In this document: positions 32,592-33,311 of the stretch, piece by piece
Numbering within the stretch: position 1 is the stretch's first letter
Layout of the letters: each line of letters begins with the position of its first letter
DNA from: Rhodopirellula maiorica SM1
GTDB lineage: Bacteria; Planctomycetota; Planctomycetia; Pirellulales; Pirellulaceae
Assembly: GCF_000346295.1 (NCBI RefSeq)
Contig: NZ_ANOG01000801.1
Location: 1-33,311 of the forward strand
Direction: 5' to 3'
DNA: 33,311 nucleotides
The notes under the pieces: model-generated
Told to the model about the DNA's origin: nothing
What the model saw: the letters and a program-made list of their open reading frames with translations, nothing else
Database searches by the model: none
Program-made: the position numbers and the translations under genes

Positions 32592-32627
32592 AAAAAAAAT
32601 CGCGTGCCCCCAAAGCGGTCACGCGAT
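32592..32627 (-). terminator. intrinsic terminator of the gene at 32650-33311
   Basis: On the minus strand ATCGCGTG (32627-32620) pairs with CACGCGAT (32606-32599) over 8 bp with a 13-base loop, followed by a run of eight T residues (complement of A tract 32592-32599). It lies 23 bases beyond the stop codon. Confidence 0.88.
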
Positions 32628-32649
32628 CATCGCTGACTTACCGACAATA

Positions 32650-33311
32650 CTATTCGGCAATCACGTCCAAGATTTCACGAAGACGAGAATCGCTAGTGGC
32701 ACGCTTTGCCACGCGGACGTCTGCCTTTAAGCGGACGATTGCATCCGCGGCACGGCGAACCACGTTGTCCTCGTTTGTGAATTGCTGCCAAACAGCCTGG
32801 TTTGCATCCAAGTGAAATTGGACCCAATTTGCATCCGATAGATGTTCCATCCGTTCGCTGGTATAGCGATCAAGACTATTTGGATTTGCGGCAGTAGGCA
32901 CAGCGGGTGCATCGCTCACTGCATTTCGGCGTGCGGTGTTATTTCGGCGTGCGGTGTTCGCAATCATTTCGTCTTCACCGTCGATTCTCTCTGCTGGATC
33001 ATCCAGGTCGATATCGTCATCACGATCTCCCTCAGCGTCGACTCCCACTACCGGGCTCGCGTTATTGATGTTGTAGTCCACATCCGGATCGAAATCGTCA
33101 CTGTCGTAAATCGAATCTTCAGCAAAGGGCAGCGTTGCCGAACGCGTCATCACTTCTCGTTTGCTGATTCGATCGGACGCGGGACGCTGCAAACCACGGC
33201 GGCCCGCGGCGGCCGCGATCGCGCCTTCGACCCCATCTTCGATTGCGTCCGCCCGATTGCGGGACTCTTTGGCCGTTTCGTCGATGTAATCATCGACGCG
33301 ATAGGGCCCCA
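32650..33311 (-). CDS. acidic protein of unknown function (5' truncated)
   Basis: The frame is open to the right edge, so the start is outside the window; an internal TTG at 33192 is only a fallback. The visible 220 codons begin with a charged helix and an Ala/Gly-rich segment (EGAIAAAAGRRG), then an Asp-rich stretch (DSDDFDPDVDYN, DRDDDIDLDDPAERIDGEDE), a duplicated ARRNNTARRN, and a C-terminal helical region (about the last 75 residues, ANWVQFHLDANQAVWQQF and on). No family is recognised. It ends in a good terminator. Confidence 0.75.
   Translation of the reverse strand, partial: GPYRVDDYIDETAKESRNRADAIEDGVEGAIAAAAGRRGLQRPASDRISKREVMTRSATLPFAEDSIYDSDDFDPDVDYNINNASPVVGVDAEGDRDDDIDLDDPAERIDGEDEMIANTARRNNTARRNAVSDAPAVPTAANPNSLDRYTSERMEHLSDANWVQFHLDANQAVWQQFTNEDNVVRRAADAIVRLKADVRVAKRATSDSRLREILDVIAE

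Overview
The window looks like a chromosomal segment of a planctomycete, most likely of the Pirellulaceae (Rhodopirellula and relatives). This is an inference from three things: gene content (a giant CheB/CheR hybrid kinase, a caa3 oxidase with fused subunits I and III, several MscS channels, many small lineage-type hypothetical proteins), moderate GC, and intergenic islands of GC-rich inverted repeats. No rRNA, tRNA, CRISPR array, transposase or phage module was seen.

Layout. 1-5194 (+): the 3' part of a CheB-CheR-PAS-histidine kinase-receiver protein, then a membrane-anchored protein of unknown function. 5195-5640: a gene-free repeat island with an outer 18-bp inverted repeat and several hairpins. 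5641-8124 (-): an MDR-family NADP-dependent oxidoreductase and an aldehyde dehydrogenase gene interrupted by one in-frame amber codon. 8345-11017: two head-to-head paralogous secreted proteins with acidic DxDxDG-type repeats, followed by a clear intrinsic terminator. 11135-14501 (+): a 50-codon small ORF, a GH32-like five-bladed propeller protein, a BON-domain protein and a CHAD-domain protein.

14498-20554 (-) is a tightly packed respiratory operon. In transcription order it holds a small acidic protein, cox2 with a fused cytochrome c domain, a cox1+cox3 fusion, a small membrane protein, a CtaG-like assembly factor and a triheme cytochrome c. Several junctions are ATGA or TGATG overlaps. Subunit I keeps every metal ligand but has Gln in place of the canonical K-channel lysine. 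The start codon of cox2 is unclear. 20730-21971 (-) encodes two YeeE/YedE half-transporters.

22307-25666 holds a 55-aa DUF1328 membrane protein, an MscS channel with a downstream unknown gene, and a DUF21/CBS (CNNM-type) membrane protein. 26388-28614 (-) is an operon of six small genes: CsbD-like, DUF3618-like, DUF883-like, YqjE/holin-like, another single-helix protein, and an Hpt phosphotransfer protein. It resembles envelope or general-stress loci. 29035-30333 (-) is a BON-MscS fusion. 30523-30993 holds more inverted repeats, one of which is also present in opposite orientation at 22158-22192. 30994-32020 (+) is a small hydrophilic protein overlapping a membrane-anchored C39-like cysteine peptidase. 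The window closes with a small lipoprotein and a 5'-truncated acidic protein on the minus strand.

Taken together, the segment is rich in envelope, osmotic-stress, redox and signalling functions. No complete novel defence system or mobile system was recognised. The most unusual points are the altered proton-channel residues of the oxidase, the uncertain cox2 start, the amber-interrupted dehydrogenase, the DxDxDG paralog pair and the peptidase with its overlapping small gene.
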